Shown: positions 46,947-55,169 of the stretch, piece by piece
Layout: every line of letters starts with the position of its first letter
Numbering within the stretch: position 1 is the stretch's first letter
Source of the DNA: Flavobacterium alvei
GTDB taxonomy: Bacteria; Bacteroidota; Bacteroidia; Flavobacteriales; Flavobacteriaceae
Assembly (NCBI RefSeq): GCF_002920895.1
Contig: NZ_PQVG01000002.1
Coordinates: 1 to 64,000, forward strand
Direction of reading: 5' to 3'
DNA length: 64,000 nt
The notes under the pieces: model-generated
The model's input: the letters and a program-made list of their open reading frames with translations, nothing else
Databases searched by the model: none
Told to the model about the DNA's origin: nothing
Program-made: the position numbers and the translations under genes

Positions 46947-48560
46947 ATGTTATCAAACGACTTAAAATCAAAAATCAATAAACTTTGGGACAAATTCTGG
47001 AGCAGAGGAATTTCAAATCCAATTGATGCTATTACTCAAATCTCGTATTTGCTATTTATGCGTAGATTAGATGATACCGATTTATTAAATAAAGCAAATG
47101 CAGATTTCACAGGATTAGAATACAATACAATCTTTAGAGCAGTTAAAAAAGATGTAAATAATGAAGATGTAAAAGACGATAATGGCAATTTAGTTTATGA
47201 GGTTATGGATGAATGTCGTTGGTCTCATTTTTCAAAACTAGATCCTGATACAATGTTAAAAACGGTTGCTGAAAAAGCATTCCCTTTTATCAAAACTATT
47301 AATGACCCATCGCAACCATATACCAGATATATGAAAGATGCAATCTTTATTATCAATAATTCTGCTTTATTAGATGAAGCAGTAAAAGCGATTGATGAAA
47401 TTTATGAAGACATAAAAATCCAACAAGATGCTGGGCAACAGTTTCAAGATACACAAGGAGATGTTTATGAGTATTTAATTAATGAAATTGGTTCAGCAGG
47501 AAAGAACGGTCAATTTAGAACGCCAAGACACTTAATTCAGTTTATGTGTGAAATCATTGACCCAGACTGGACAGACAAAATTTGTGACCCAGCTTGTGGC
47601 ACAGGTGGTTTCTTGGTTGGTGCATACCAACACATTTTAACTAAATACAGCAGTCCAGATGAAATCACCGAAGATGAAAACGGATTAAAACGTTTTAAAA
47701 AATATGGTGGCGATACCATTTCAAGACAAGAAGTTTGGGATGATTTAAACCAAAAAGTTTTTTATGGATATGATGTTGACCAAACTATGGTGCGTATTGG
47801 GTTAATGAACTTAATGCTTCACGGAATAAAAATACCTCAAATTGAAAATACCGATACTTTATCTAAAATTTACGACCAACGATATGCCGATGGCGAATAC
47901 TCGATTATTATGGCAAATCCTCCATTTACTGGAAGAATTGACAAAGGAGGAATGAGTGACAAGCTTAAAATTACAGGAACACAAAGTGAATTGTTGTTTT
48001 TAGTGCGTATTTCTAAAATGTTACGTTCTGGGGGTAAAGCAGCTGTAATTATTCCCGAAGGTGTTCTATATGGTGGCAGTAAGGCTCAAAAACAAACCCG
48101 AGAAATATTACTTAAAGACAACCAACTCGAAGCAGTAATTTCTTTACCAAGCGGAGCTTTTAAACCCTATACAGGTGTAAAAACCGCTATATTAGTGTTT
48201 ACCAAAGTAGAAGAAGATAGCCCAACGTGGCATACCGAAAAAGTATGGTTTTATGAATTGGCAAACGATGGTTATAGTTTAGATGATAATAGAAGAAAAC
48301 TTAGCGAAAATCCTTTGCCTATTGCCGTTGATGCCTATCAAAACAGAGCTACCAACACACCCATAGAACGTAAAAACCATTTTTTTGTGGAAATAGACGA
48401 GATTAAAAATAACGATCTGGATTTAAGCTACAATCGCTACCGTGAGTTTGAATACGAAGAACAAACTTATGAAGCACCACAAGACATTTTAAAAGAATTA
48501 TTTATCCTTGAAGAAGAAATCAGAATTGAAATGGAAGAACTTAAAAACTTGATTGAATAA
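46947..48560 (+). CDS. hsdM: Type I restriction-modification DNA methyltransferase HsdM
   Basis: 537 residues. N-terminal HsdM helical domain, then the N6-adenine methyltransferase: SAM motif I DPACGTGGFLVGAYQ (about 214-228) and the catalytic NPPF (about 325-328). It methylates adenine in the site read by HsdS, protecting host DNA. Starts 33 bases after hsdR, and its stop shares a base with the hsdS start (TAATG). Confidence 0.95.
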   Translation: MLSNDLKSKINKLWDKFWSRGISNPIDAITQISYLLFMRRLDDTDLLNKANADFTGLEYNTIFRAVKKDVNNEDVKDDNGNLVYEVMDECRWSHFSKLDPDTMLKTVAEKAFPFIKTINDPSQPYTRYMKDAIFIINNSALLDEAVKAIDEIYEDIKIQQDAGQQFQDTQGDVYEYLINEIGSAGKNGQFRTPRHLIQFMCEIIDPDWTDKICDPACGTGGFLVGAYQHILTKYSSPDEITEDENGLKRFKKYGGDTISRQEVWDDLNQKVFYGYDVDQTMVRIGLMNLMLHGIKIPQIENTDTLSKIYDQRYADGEYSIIMANPPFTGRIDKGGMSDKLKITGTQSELLFLVRISKMLRSGGKAAVIIPEGVLYGGSKAQKQTREILLKDNQLEAVISLPSGAFKPYTGVKTAILVFTKVEEDSPTWHTEKVWFYELANDGYSLDDNRRKLSENPLPIAVDAYQNRATNTPIERKNHFFVEIDEIKNNDLDLSYNRYREFEYEEQTYEAPQDILKELFILEEEIRIEMEELKNLIE

Positions 48561-49966
48561 TGAAAAGTTTGTTGAAAGAATTTTCCAGTATACATTCTGG
48601 TAATTCAGCACCCGATAAGTCTTTATTTTCAAAAAAAGGAAAACCATTCATAAGAGCTAGAAGTTTAGAGTTTTTAGTAAGAGGGTTGCCTTTAGAAGAT
48701 TGTGAAAGAATTGATGATTTAATTGCAAAAGAAAAAGGATTAAAATTATACCCTAAAAATTCAATAATTTTTGCAAAAAGTGGTATGTCCTCAAAAATGG
48801 GAAGAGTTTATATTTTACCATCAGAGGCATACATAGTAAGCCATTTAGCAATAATAATCGTTGATGAAAATATTGTTAATCCTTTATTTATCAAATATTA
48901 TTTTTCATATAGACCACCTTTCCATTTAATAAAAGATGATGCTTATCCATCAATTAGTTTAAAAGACATTGGTAATATTGAGATTTCAATTCCTAAAGCA
49001 GAAATACAAGATAGAATTATAGCCATATTAGAAAAAGGTAAATATTTAAGAGAAAAAAGAGAAAAAAGTATTTTACTATTTGAAAAACTGTTACGTGCTA
49101 CTTTTTTAAATATGTTTGGGGATCCAGTTCAAAATGAAAGAAAATGGAACAAAAAACAATTAAAAGAATTTGGAGAAATAATAACAGGAAATACACCTCC
49201 AAGAGCTAATAAAGAATTTTATAATGATAATTTTATTGAATGGATAAAAACAAATAACATTATCAGGGAAAGTTTGTTTTTATCAAAAGCTGAAGAATAT
49301 TTATCTGAAAAAGGATTTAAAGTTTCTCGATATGTTAACGAAAATGCATTATTGGTAACCTGTATTGCAGGTAGTTTAAGTTCAATTGGTAGGTCAGCAA
49401 TTTCAGATAGAAAAGTAGCATTTAATCAACAAATTAATGCAATTGTTCCAAATAAAGAAGTGTCTGTCTATTTTTTGTATTGGATGATAAAAATTTCAGA
49501 TGAATATATTCATTCTTTTGCTACAAAAGGGATGAAAAGACTAATTACAAAAGGTGTATTTGAACAAATTGAGTTTATAAAACCTGATTATAATCTTCAA
49601 AAGGATTTTGAAAAAGTTGCAATAAATGCAAATAATTTATTGTCAAAATTAATGCAATCAAAAACCCAATTAGAAAACTTATTAAACGGTTTGTCTCAAA
49701 GTGCTTTTAATGGAGATTTAGAATTTAATACTGCGGTTGATTTAGAAGTTTTATTAGAAAATAATTATTCCTATTTTAAAGATAATGCCGATAAAAAAGC
49801 AATACAATTGTTACTGGATAGATTGGATAAAAACGAATTAAACGAAAATAAATTTTATGAAGAACACTTGTATGACAAAGCTAAAAGTTTTGTTTTTGAA
49901 TTATTAAAAGACGAAAAAATAAAACAAGTGTATGAAAAAGAACAAGTAAAACTGGTAGTAATTTGA
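48560..49966 (+). CDS. hsdS: Type I specificity subunit HsdS with extra C-terminal domain
   Basis: 468 residues. Two target-recognition domains (about 1-150 and 200-345) each followed by a conserved helix (LREKREKSILLFEKLLRATF and LLSKLMQSKTQLENLLNGLS). The family normally ends about there; here residues 392-468 add an unfamiliar acidic-helical tail (EVLLENNYSYFKDNADKK). The tail may bind the ATPase or HNH protein encoded next. The TTGA at 49963 overlaps its stop with the ATPase start. The recognised DNA site cannot be predicted. Confidence 0.92.
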   Translation: MKSLLKEFSSIHSGNSAPDKSLFSKKGKPFIRARSLEFLVRGLPLEDCERIDDLIAKEKGLKLYPKNSIIFAKSGMSSKMGRVYILPSEAYIVSHLAIIIVDENIVNPLFIKYYFSYRPPFHLIKDDAYPSISLKDIGNIEISIPKAEIQDRIIAILEKGKYLREKREKSILLFEKLLRATFLNMFGDPVQNERKWNKKQLKEFGEIITGNTPPRANKEFYNDNFIEWIKTNNIIRESLFLSKAEEYLSEKGFKVSRYVNENALLVTCIAGSLSSIGRSAISDRKVAFNQQINAIVPNKEVSVYFLYWMIKISDEYIHSFATKGMKRLITKGVFEQIEFIKPDYNLQKDFEKVAINANNLLSKLMQSKTQLENLLNGLSQSAFNGDLEFNTAVDLEVLLENNYSYFKDNADKKAIQLLLDRLDKNELNENKFYEEHLYDKAKSFVFELLKDEKIKQVYEKEQVKLVVI

Positions 49967-51684
49967 AACTCTTAAAACTAACCTTAAACGCACCATTCAA
50001 CAGCTTACAAGCTGGCTTTGAAATAAACTTTCATCCTTTGAAAGACAGACAAGCTATGGAAGATTTTCGTCCGTTTTGCTTTGCTGGGCTTAATGGTAGC
50101 GGTAAGAGCAATGTTTTAGAAGCGTTATCCTCTATTTTTTATCATTTAGAATTTTGCGTCGCGCGTTACAAGCCTGCAAATTTTGAAAAACATTTCGATA
50201 GAAAAGTCAGCAAACCTGATGCTTTCAAGTTAGAATATCTAATTGGTCAACATAGTCGTAAAAGGTATACATATGAATATTTTGATAAAGTTACTATTAT
50301 AAAAGAAATTGGGGAAGAACCAAGAATGTATATTGAACCCTATCCATTTCAAGATGAGCCTTCAGAGATTGAAGAAATTTCATTAGTACCATCTAAAAGT
50401 AATGACAATAATATTGCAGCCGAAGGAAAACGATATTTACCAGCCCACATTATAGCCTATTCATCTGGCGAAAATGAAATATTAAGCTTGCCTTTTATTA
50501 AAAGTCGATTAGTTCATTTAGACGAGTTCAAACAAGCTACTAAAGACAATTATAGCAAGTACGAAGAACCTGAAAATAGTTTGATTTATATTGATAATAA
50601 TATGAGCCAAGCTGTGCTTTTAGCTTGTTTATTATTTGAAAAAGAAGACACATTAAAACCTTTAAGGGATGAAGTTGGCATTTTAGGGTTACGAAGTTTT
50701 AGAATGAATATCAATCTACACGATTTTGATTTTATAGACAATAAAGGAAAAGCATACAAAGAACCTATTATTAGTTTATTAGAACACGACCAAATCAATA
50801 GATTAAAACGTTGTGCTACTTCGTGGTACGGTAATGATAAAAAATTATGTTTGGATTTCTATGTAACTCCAGCTACTATAGACGCATTTCAAGACCAATT
50901 TAGAAATTCATTAGAATTATTTCAATTATTTCAATTATTGTATGAGCTAAATGCCCATTTTATCAATGAAAATATTGTAGAGGATGTTTATCAATCCAAA
51001 GGGTTTTATACAGATGGAAAATTGCCAGTAGGAAGTCCAGATGAAAATGTTTTTTACTTTTTAGATTATTATATAACCAAACAAAATAAAGAAACAGGAG
51101 AAATAAACGATTTATTATTACGTAATTTTTCTGATGGAGAACATCAATTTTTACATACAATGGGTATTTGTTTATTGCTTAAAGACAAACGAGCTTTATT
51201 ACTATTAGATGAACCCGAAACACATTTCAACCCTAGTTGGAGAGCCAAATTTATTAAGGTTTTAAACGACAGTATTACTCTAGGAAACTATCAAGACCAT
51301 CCTAATGGTTTTTTCAATTTGCATCCCTTAAAAGACGTTGTACTTACATCACATTCTCCTTTCATTATATCAGATTGTATGCCTGATAATGTTATAGTAT
51401 TTTCAAAAAAAGACGGAAAAACTATAGCACAAAAAGTTTCAGAATTAGAAAGACCTTTCAACACGTATGGTACTTCTGTAGAAATAATACTAAACGAATT
51501 ATTCGATTACGACCAATCTATTGGCGATTTATCAAATTCAGAATTAGAAGAGATTGACTTTACTAAAATAAAAACTCCTGGAGATGTTGAAAAAGCAAAA
51601 TTCAAATTAAGAAGATTGGGTAGTTCAATTGAAAAAGATGAAGTTTTGGCAAGACTAAACAGAATATTAAAACCATTGCAATAA
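49963..51684 (+). CDS. Restriction-associated SMC/RecF-like AAA ATPase (PtuA-like)
   Basis: 573 residues, TTG start overlapping the hsdS stop by 4 bases. ABC-type ATPase head: Walker A GLNGSGKS at 42-49, signature FSDGEHQ at 389-395, Walker B LLLLDEPETH with Asp416-Glu417, and the switch His in LTSHSPFIIS near 463. Such ATPases pair with an HNH nuclease in Septu (PtuAB) and in retron Ec78. 'Restriction system-associated AAA ATPase' is the nearest family label I know. It probably senses or regulates and licenses the neighbouring nuclease. Confidence 0.88.
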   Translation: MKLLKLTLNAPFNSLQAGFEINFHPLKDRQAMEDFRPFCFAGLNGSGKSNVLEALSSIFYHLEFCVARYKPANFEKHFDRKVSKPDAFKLEYLIGQHSRKRYTYEYFDKVTIIKEIGEEPRMYIEPYPFQDEPSEIEEISLVPSKSNDNNIAAEGKRYLPAHIIAYSSGENEILSLPFIKSRLVHLDEFKQATKDNYSKYEEPENSLIYIDNNMSQAVLLACLLFEKEDTLKPLRDEVGILGLRSFRMNINLHDFDFIDNKGKAYKEPIISLLEHDQINRLKRCATSWYGNDKKLCLDFYVTPATIDAFQDQFRNSLELFQLFQLLYELNAHFINENIVEDVYQSKGFYTDGKLPVGSPDENVFYFLDYYITKQNKETGEINDLLLRNFSDGEHQFLHTMGICLLLKDKRALLLLDEPETHFNPSWRAKFIKVLNDSITLGNYQDHPNGFFNLHPLKDVVLTSHSPFIISDCMPDNVIVFSKKDGKTIAQKVSELERPFNTYGTSVEIILNELFDYDQSIGDLSNSELEEIDFTKIKTPGDVEKAKFKLRRLGSSIEKDEVLARLNRILKPLQ

Positions 51685-52691
51685 TGTTAAGAGTTTATCA
51701 GCCAATAACTAGCCATCCAATTTATACATTACATTCTCAATTAGAACATTTAGTATGTGAGGTTTGGTGTAATGCTAATGCAACACCTTGTGAAAACTTA
51801 TTACAACCAAGTTTTAGAATAATTTATAATGCTTATTCTTGGTTAAAAACTGACATTGATACCATTTATGCTAAATGTGTTCCTTTAACAGTTCCCGAAC
51901 GAGAATTAATCAGAACAGCTTTTAATGTTAATAATAGAATTGAAGAATTATGTAATGGTACTATAACTCCAGTTTATTTGAATGCTTTACCAGATGTTGT
52001 AAAAAACGATATGAAACCTTTGTTAGTTAAATTTTATAATAACTTACTTGATTTAGCACAGGTTGCGGGCAACAAATTACAATATTACAATCAATTAGTA
52101 ACAACTAGTAAATTTTCAACTTGTCCGTGTTGTGGTCTCTCACCAATAGAAAGCGCAGAAACACATTACAGAGAAGATAATGACCACTATTTGCCAAAAG
52201 CTGATTTTCCATTTGCTTCGGTTAATTTTAAAAACCTTGTACCGTTATGCGGTAAATGCAACAAAAAATGTAAAGGTTCTAAAAACCCAATTGAAGCAGG
52301 TAGAAGAGCATTTTTTCCTTACAACTTAACTCCTTATGCCATTGAAGTAAGAATGCAGCTTGTAAATAATTCTGATATAAATTTTGAAGCATTACGAAAT
52401 CAAGATATAGCAATAAACTTTATAGGTGATGCTCCTAAAATTTCAACTTGGGATTGGGTTTTCGAAATAGAAGAAAGATATAATGAAGAGGTTCGTAAAT
52501 TTTCAAAAACCGAGTTAAGAATTTTAGCAAATCGTAAAAGAATTAGAAACAGAGAGGTTACATATTCTGATATAATTGATGAAGAAATAATAAATTTTGA
52601 AATTGACAAATATGAAGATCGTAAATTTTTAAAAATTTCTTTTTATGAAGCCATAAAAAACAGACCCGACTGGATGGCTGTTTATGAATAG
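51684..52691 (+). CDS. HNH endonuclease (PtuB-like) coupled to the ATPase
   Basis: 335 residues. Zinc-ribbon HNH core: Cys147/Cys150 (TCPCCG), Asp167-His168 (DNDHYLPK), Asn184 (FKNLVPLC) and Cys189/Cys192 (CGKCNKK). The order C-x2-C, DHxxP, N, C-x2-C is that of the TIGR02646/PtuB type. The first 140 residues are unassigned and make it longer than typical PtuB. Its ATG shares a base with the ATPase stop. It would be the DNA-cutting effector in a PtuAB-like pair. Confidence 0.87.
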   Translation: MLRVYQPITSHPIYTLHSQLEHLVCEVWCNANATPCENLLQPSFRIIYNAYSWLKTDIDTIYAKCVPLTVPERELIRTAFNVNNRIEELCNGTITPVYLNALPDVVKNDMKPLLVKFYNNLLDLAQVAGNKLQYYNQLVTTSKFSTCPCCGLSPIESAETHYREDNDHYLPKADFPFASVNFKNLVPLCGKCNKKCKGSKNPIEAGRRAFFPYNLTPYAIEVRMQLVNNSDINFEALRNQDIAINFIGDAPKISTWDWVFEIEERYNEEVRKFSKTELRILANRKRIRNREVTYSDIIDEEIINFEIDKYEDRKFLKISFYEAIKNRPDWMAVYE

Positions 52692-52697
52692 TAAATT

Positions 52698-53171
52698 ATG
52701 AAAAACACCTATAACTTAACAGGAAACGCAGGAGAATATTTTGTTTGTTCAGAATTAAGCAAACTCAATATATTGCCATTATTAACCCCAAAAAACAATC
52801 CTTTGTTTGATATTATTGCAACAAATAATGAGGGCTCAAAACACGTTGCTATACAAGTTAAAACAATGGGGTTGAAAAACGAACAAGGTTGGAAGTTAAG
52901 CACGGGCATAACTACAAGAAAAAACAATCCTAATTTATTTCTAGCATTAGTAAACCTAAAAACAAATGCACCAAATGAATTTTACTTATATCAATACGAT
53001 GATTTTGTAGATAGAGTAAATGAAACGTACATCAATTATATCGACAAACCACACTCAAGAACAGGAGAAGCAAAGAAAGATGTAAAGTTCAGATGGTTTA
53101 ACTTTTCAGACTTCAACGAAGATGATAAATCAAGAAAAAATGATTGGACTTTGATAATAAATCAGTTATAA
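52698..53171 (+). CDS. Small PD-(D/E)xK-like nuclease
   Basis: 157 residues. Glu13 (GNAGEYFV), Asp38 (PLFDIIAT) and Gln53-x-Lys55 (AIQVKTMG) sit at the spacing of a Holliday-resolvase/DUF4365-type PD-(D/E)xK core with the E replaced by Gln, a substitution known in this fold. Six bases after the HNH stop, so likely the last gene of the restriction operon. Nuclease activity is inferred. Confidence 0.72.
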   Translation: MKNTYNLTGNAGEYFVCSELSKLNILPLLTPKNNPLFDIIATNNEGSKHVAIQVKTMGLKNEQGWKLSTGITTRKNNPNLFLALVNLKTNAPNEFYLYQYDDFVDRVNETYINYIDKPHSRTGEAKKDVKFRWFNFSDFNEDDKSRKNDWTLIINQL

Positions 53172-53358
53172 AGCACAAACAGTATTTAATAATATTGTAA
53201 CTTATAATGATGTTTTACGTATAAGAATAGAAGCAAATAATAAAGAAACTATTATTTAAAATTATGCTAAATAATGTAATGATAGTTAATTAGTTGCTAA
53301 TAGAGATACAACATATATATCAAATAATATATATTTGCATCATTAAATTAAATCAATT

Positions 53359-53514
53359 ATGGCAATTGCAATCAAATCAATACCTGTTTTAAGAGATAGA
53401 GTGGCACAAGCTTTTACTGCAACAGTTACTGTAAATACTGCAAAAAAATCTACTGTAGATTTTTCCAAGCAAGCCAGTGTTGCATCTAAAATTTTAGCTA
53501 AAGCTAAACTATAA
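53359..53514 (+). CDS. 51-residue small protein, antitoxin-like
   Basis: ATG at 53359, stop TAA at 53512. Lys/Ala/Val-rich, basic (KSIPVLRDRVAQAFT, then TAKKSTVDFSKQAS). No known antitoxin fold is recognised. It is immediately before, and in the same frame as, the GNAT gene. The 187-base region before it holds no gene and may hold the promoter. Confidence 0.55.
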   Translation: MAIAIKSIPVLRDRVAQAFTATVTVNTAKKSTVDFSKQASVASKILAKAKL

Positions 53515-53520
53515 CCTAGT

Positions 53521-54198
53521 TTGGGTTTCCTACTCAACAATTGTACTTTTAAAGTTTACGATAGTGAACTCATTAATTCCTGTGAACCTTTCGATTGTGG
53601 TAATACCGATTTAAATGATTTCTTTAGAAACGATTCTTTAAATTATCATTCTGTTTTATTGGGAAAATCATACTGTTTTACTTTAGACGAAAATCCTAAA
53701 ATTATTGTTTGTGCTTTTACTATTTCCAATGATAGTATAAAAACATTTTTGTTGCCCAATGCGCGTAAGAAGAAGGTAGTTAAAGATATTCCACGAGAGA
53801 AAACAATGAAATCTTATCCAGCAGTATTAATTGGACGCTTAGGTGTAAATACTAATTATCGTTTCATTGAAGGAGAAACTGAAAGAACAGGCAAACAATT
53901 AATGGATTTTATAAAGTCTTGGTTTATTGATGGAGCAAACAAAACAGGTTGTCGTTTCATTGTAGTTGATTCATATAATGATGTAGCTCCATTAAGGTAT
54001 TATACAGAAAATGGTTTTGTTCCTTTGTTTGGTTCTGAAGAACAAGAAAAAGAATATACAGGACTTAAAATCGACTTAACCAAGAGACAAATATTTTGGA
54101 ATAAGGTTAGAAGATTTTTAAAATTACCTCAAATACAAACTGACAAATTACACACTCGATTAATGTATTTTGATTTAATTATTCTTAAAAATAAATAA
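53521..54198 (+). CDS. GNAT family acetyltransferase, toxin-like
   Basis: 225 residues from a TTG. The N-terminal 'INSCEPFDCGNTDLNDFFRN' (F-x-C-G-x-x-x-L-x-x-F) is typical of TacT-like GNAT toxins and relatives, and 'RFIVVDSYNDVAPLRYYTEN' is the late GNAT motif. The acetyl-CoA loop (YRFIEGETERTGKQL) is degenerate. Only six bases (two sense codons) separate it from the small ORF's stop, in the same frame. TacT-like toxins acetylate aminoacyl-tRNA; for this protein that is inference. The coding sequence contains the 13-base arm-site motif at 53748-53760. Confidence 0.72.
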   Translation: MGFLLNNCTFKVYDSELINSCEPFDCGNTDLNDFFRNDSLNYHSVLLGKSYCFTLDENPKIIVCAFTISNDSIKTFLLPNARKKKVVKDIPREKTMKSYPAVLIGRLGVNTNYRFIEGETERTGKQLMDFIKSWFIDGANKTGCRFIVVDSYNDVAPLRYYTENGFVPLFGSEEQEKEYTGLKIDLTKRQIFWNKVRRFLKLPQIQTDKLHTRLMYFDLIILKNK

Positions 54199-54273
54199 AA
54201 TTACCTCATTCACCTGCACAAAAATCGCTCCTAGTCCAAGTATTCCTAGCATCAATGCTGCCGTTTGCTTCAT
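54175..54273 (-). CDS. Possible 32-residue hydrophobic peptide
   Basis: Reverse-strand ATG at 54273 reads MKQTAALMLGILGLGAIFVQ and on to a TAA at 54175, overlapping the 3' end of the GNAT gene. One membrane-type helix. Small hydrophobic peptides may be type I toxins, but there is no promoter or antisense RNA evidence. Confidence 0.3.
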   Translation of the reverse strand: MKQTAALMLGILGLGAIFVQVNEVILFIFKNN

Positions 54274-54334
54274 TTCATTAATTCAAAATAGATAAAATAT
54301 ACTTTGTGTGAATATTGGAATAAATAGAAACAAC

Positions 54335-54471
54335 TGCTAGTAACGGTGGTTTTGCGCTATTGGGGCAGTTGTGGTAAATAGTCGTTTTATCTTGTTTTTA
54401 AACTAATCAACAAAGCAGAAAGTACGCTGCTCTTAAATCCCCAACAGACGCAAAGCCAGCCGTTACTAGCA
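54335..54471. repeat. Long imperfect inverted repeat, TGCTAGTAACGG ends
   Basis: TGCTAGTAACGG (54335-54346) mirrors CCGTTACTAGCA (54460-54471) exactly; pairing continues, with bulges, to GGGG/CCCC (to 54365 and from 54439). It encloses about 70 bases. The layout is of a mobile hairpin repeat. Confidence 0.75.
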
Positions 54472-54674
54472 ATTGTAAACCTCCGCATCACGTTTACGTT
54501 AAATACAACATTTATCTTTCCGCATAACTTCTTCCGAAACCAAACAGACGCAGACAATAGAACCGCATAAAAAGAAATAGGAAGTATTTTCATATTGACA
54601 TTGTAAGTATAAAAATTGCTTTTAGTGTTTATTGTTTTTTTGGTTAAAGCAATTTTCTATACCCACAATCCCAA

Positions 54675-54902
54675 TAGTGCCAGTAAGAGTATTCTTTTTT
54701 ATTTGCCACAAAGCCCCAAGTCATTGGCTTTCCGTCTGCTTGATACCTAGCGTTTTCAGTACAATAATTGTAGTAACATTCAAGTTTTATCTTTCTATTT
54801 AAGTGCAGGCATCAAGCAGCCAAGAAAACCAATCAGAACATCCCAATAAGCAAATAAAAAAGAATACCCTTACTTCGAGCTTCTGCCAACGCACTAGGAA
54901 AG
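54675..54902. repeat. Hairpin unit A: 25-bp outer stem with nested inner stem
   Basis: Arms 54682-54706 and 54850-54874 pair over 25 bases with one mismatch. An inner stem holds CTGCTTGAT (54736-54744) with ATCAAGCAG (54811-54819) plus flanks ATTGG/CCAAT. TAGTGC (54675-54680) and GCACTA (54891-54896) pair outside. Left arm ends TGCCA, right arm begins ATAAGC, as in units B to D. CTGCCAACGCACTAGGAAAG follows. Confidence 0.75.
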
Positions 54903-54910
54903 AGTTTTCA

Positions 54911-55006
54911 TTGTTTTTTGAAGATGCCATAACATTTCCGAATAACATTTTGATAAAATAGAAAAACCTCATTTCGCAAGAACAATAAGGCATCCTCAAA
55001 AATCAA
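54911..55006. repeat. Hairpin unit D
   Basis: Arms 54911-54928 (ending GATGCC) and 54989-55006 (starting GGCATC) pair over 18 bases with two mismatches. Loop-side bases are TGCCA and ATAAGGC, as in the neighbouring units. Confidence 0.7.
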
Positions 55007-55014
55007 ATTTGCCC

Positions 55015-55123
55015 ACAAGAGTATAGTTTTTCATTTGCCAGAACCACAAAATATAAATCAACAATCCGATAAGCAAATAAAAAACTACACACTTGTTTCG
55101 CTACTGCCAGCGCACTAGGTAAG
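55015..55123. repeat. Hairpin unit B
   Basis: Arms 55015-55038 and 55073-55096 pair over 24 bases with three mismatches; loop-side TGCCA and ATAAGC. After it CTGCCAGCGCACTAGGTAAG (55104-55123) repeats the segment after unit A with two changes. Confidence 0.72.
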
Positions 55124-55129
55124 TTCAGT

Positions 55130-55152
55130 TGGGGAAATCTTCCATTTCCCCA
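55130..55152. repeat. Perfect small hairpin TGGGGAAAT / ATTTCCCCA
   Basis: Nine paired bases (55130-55138 with 55144-55152) around CTTCC, between units B and C. Confidence 0.75.
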
Positions 55153-55169
55153 AACCCCATAGGATGCAA

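Noticed and set aside
49963..52691. ATPase + HNH pair read as a retron (Ec78-type) system
   Set aside because: No reverse transcriptase or msr/msd candidate is near; hsdS is directly upstream instead.
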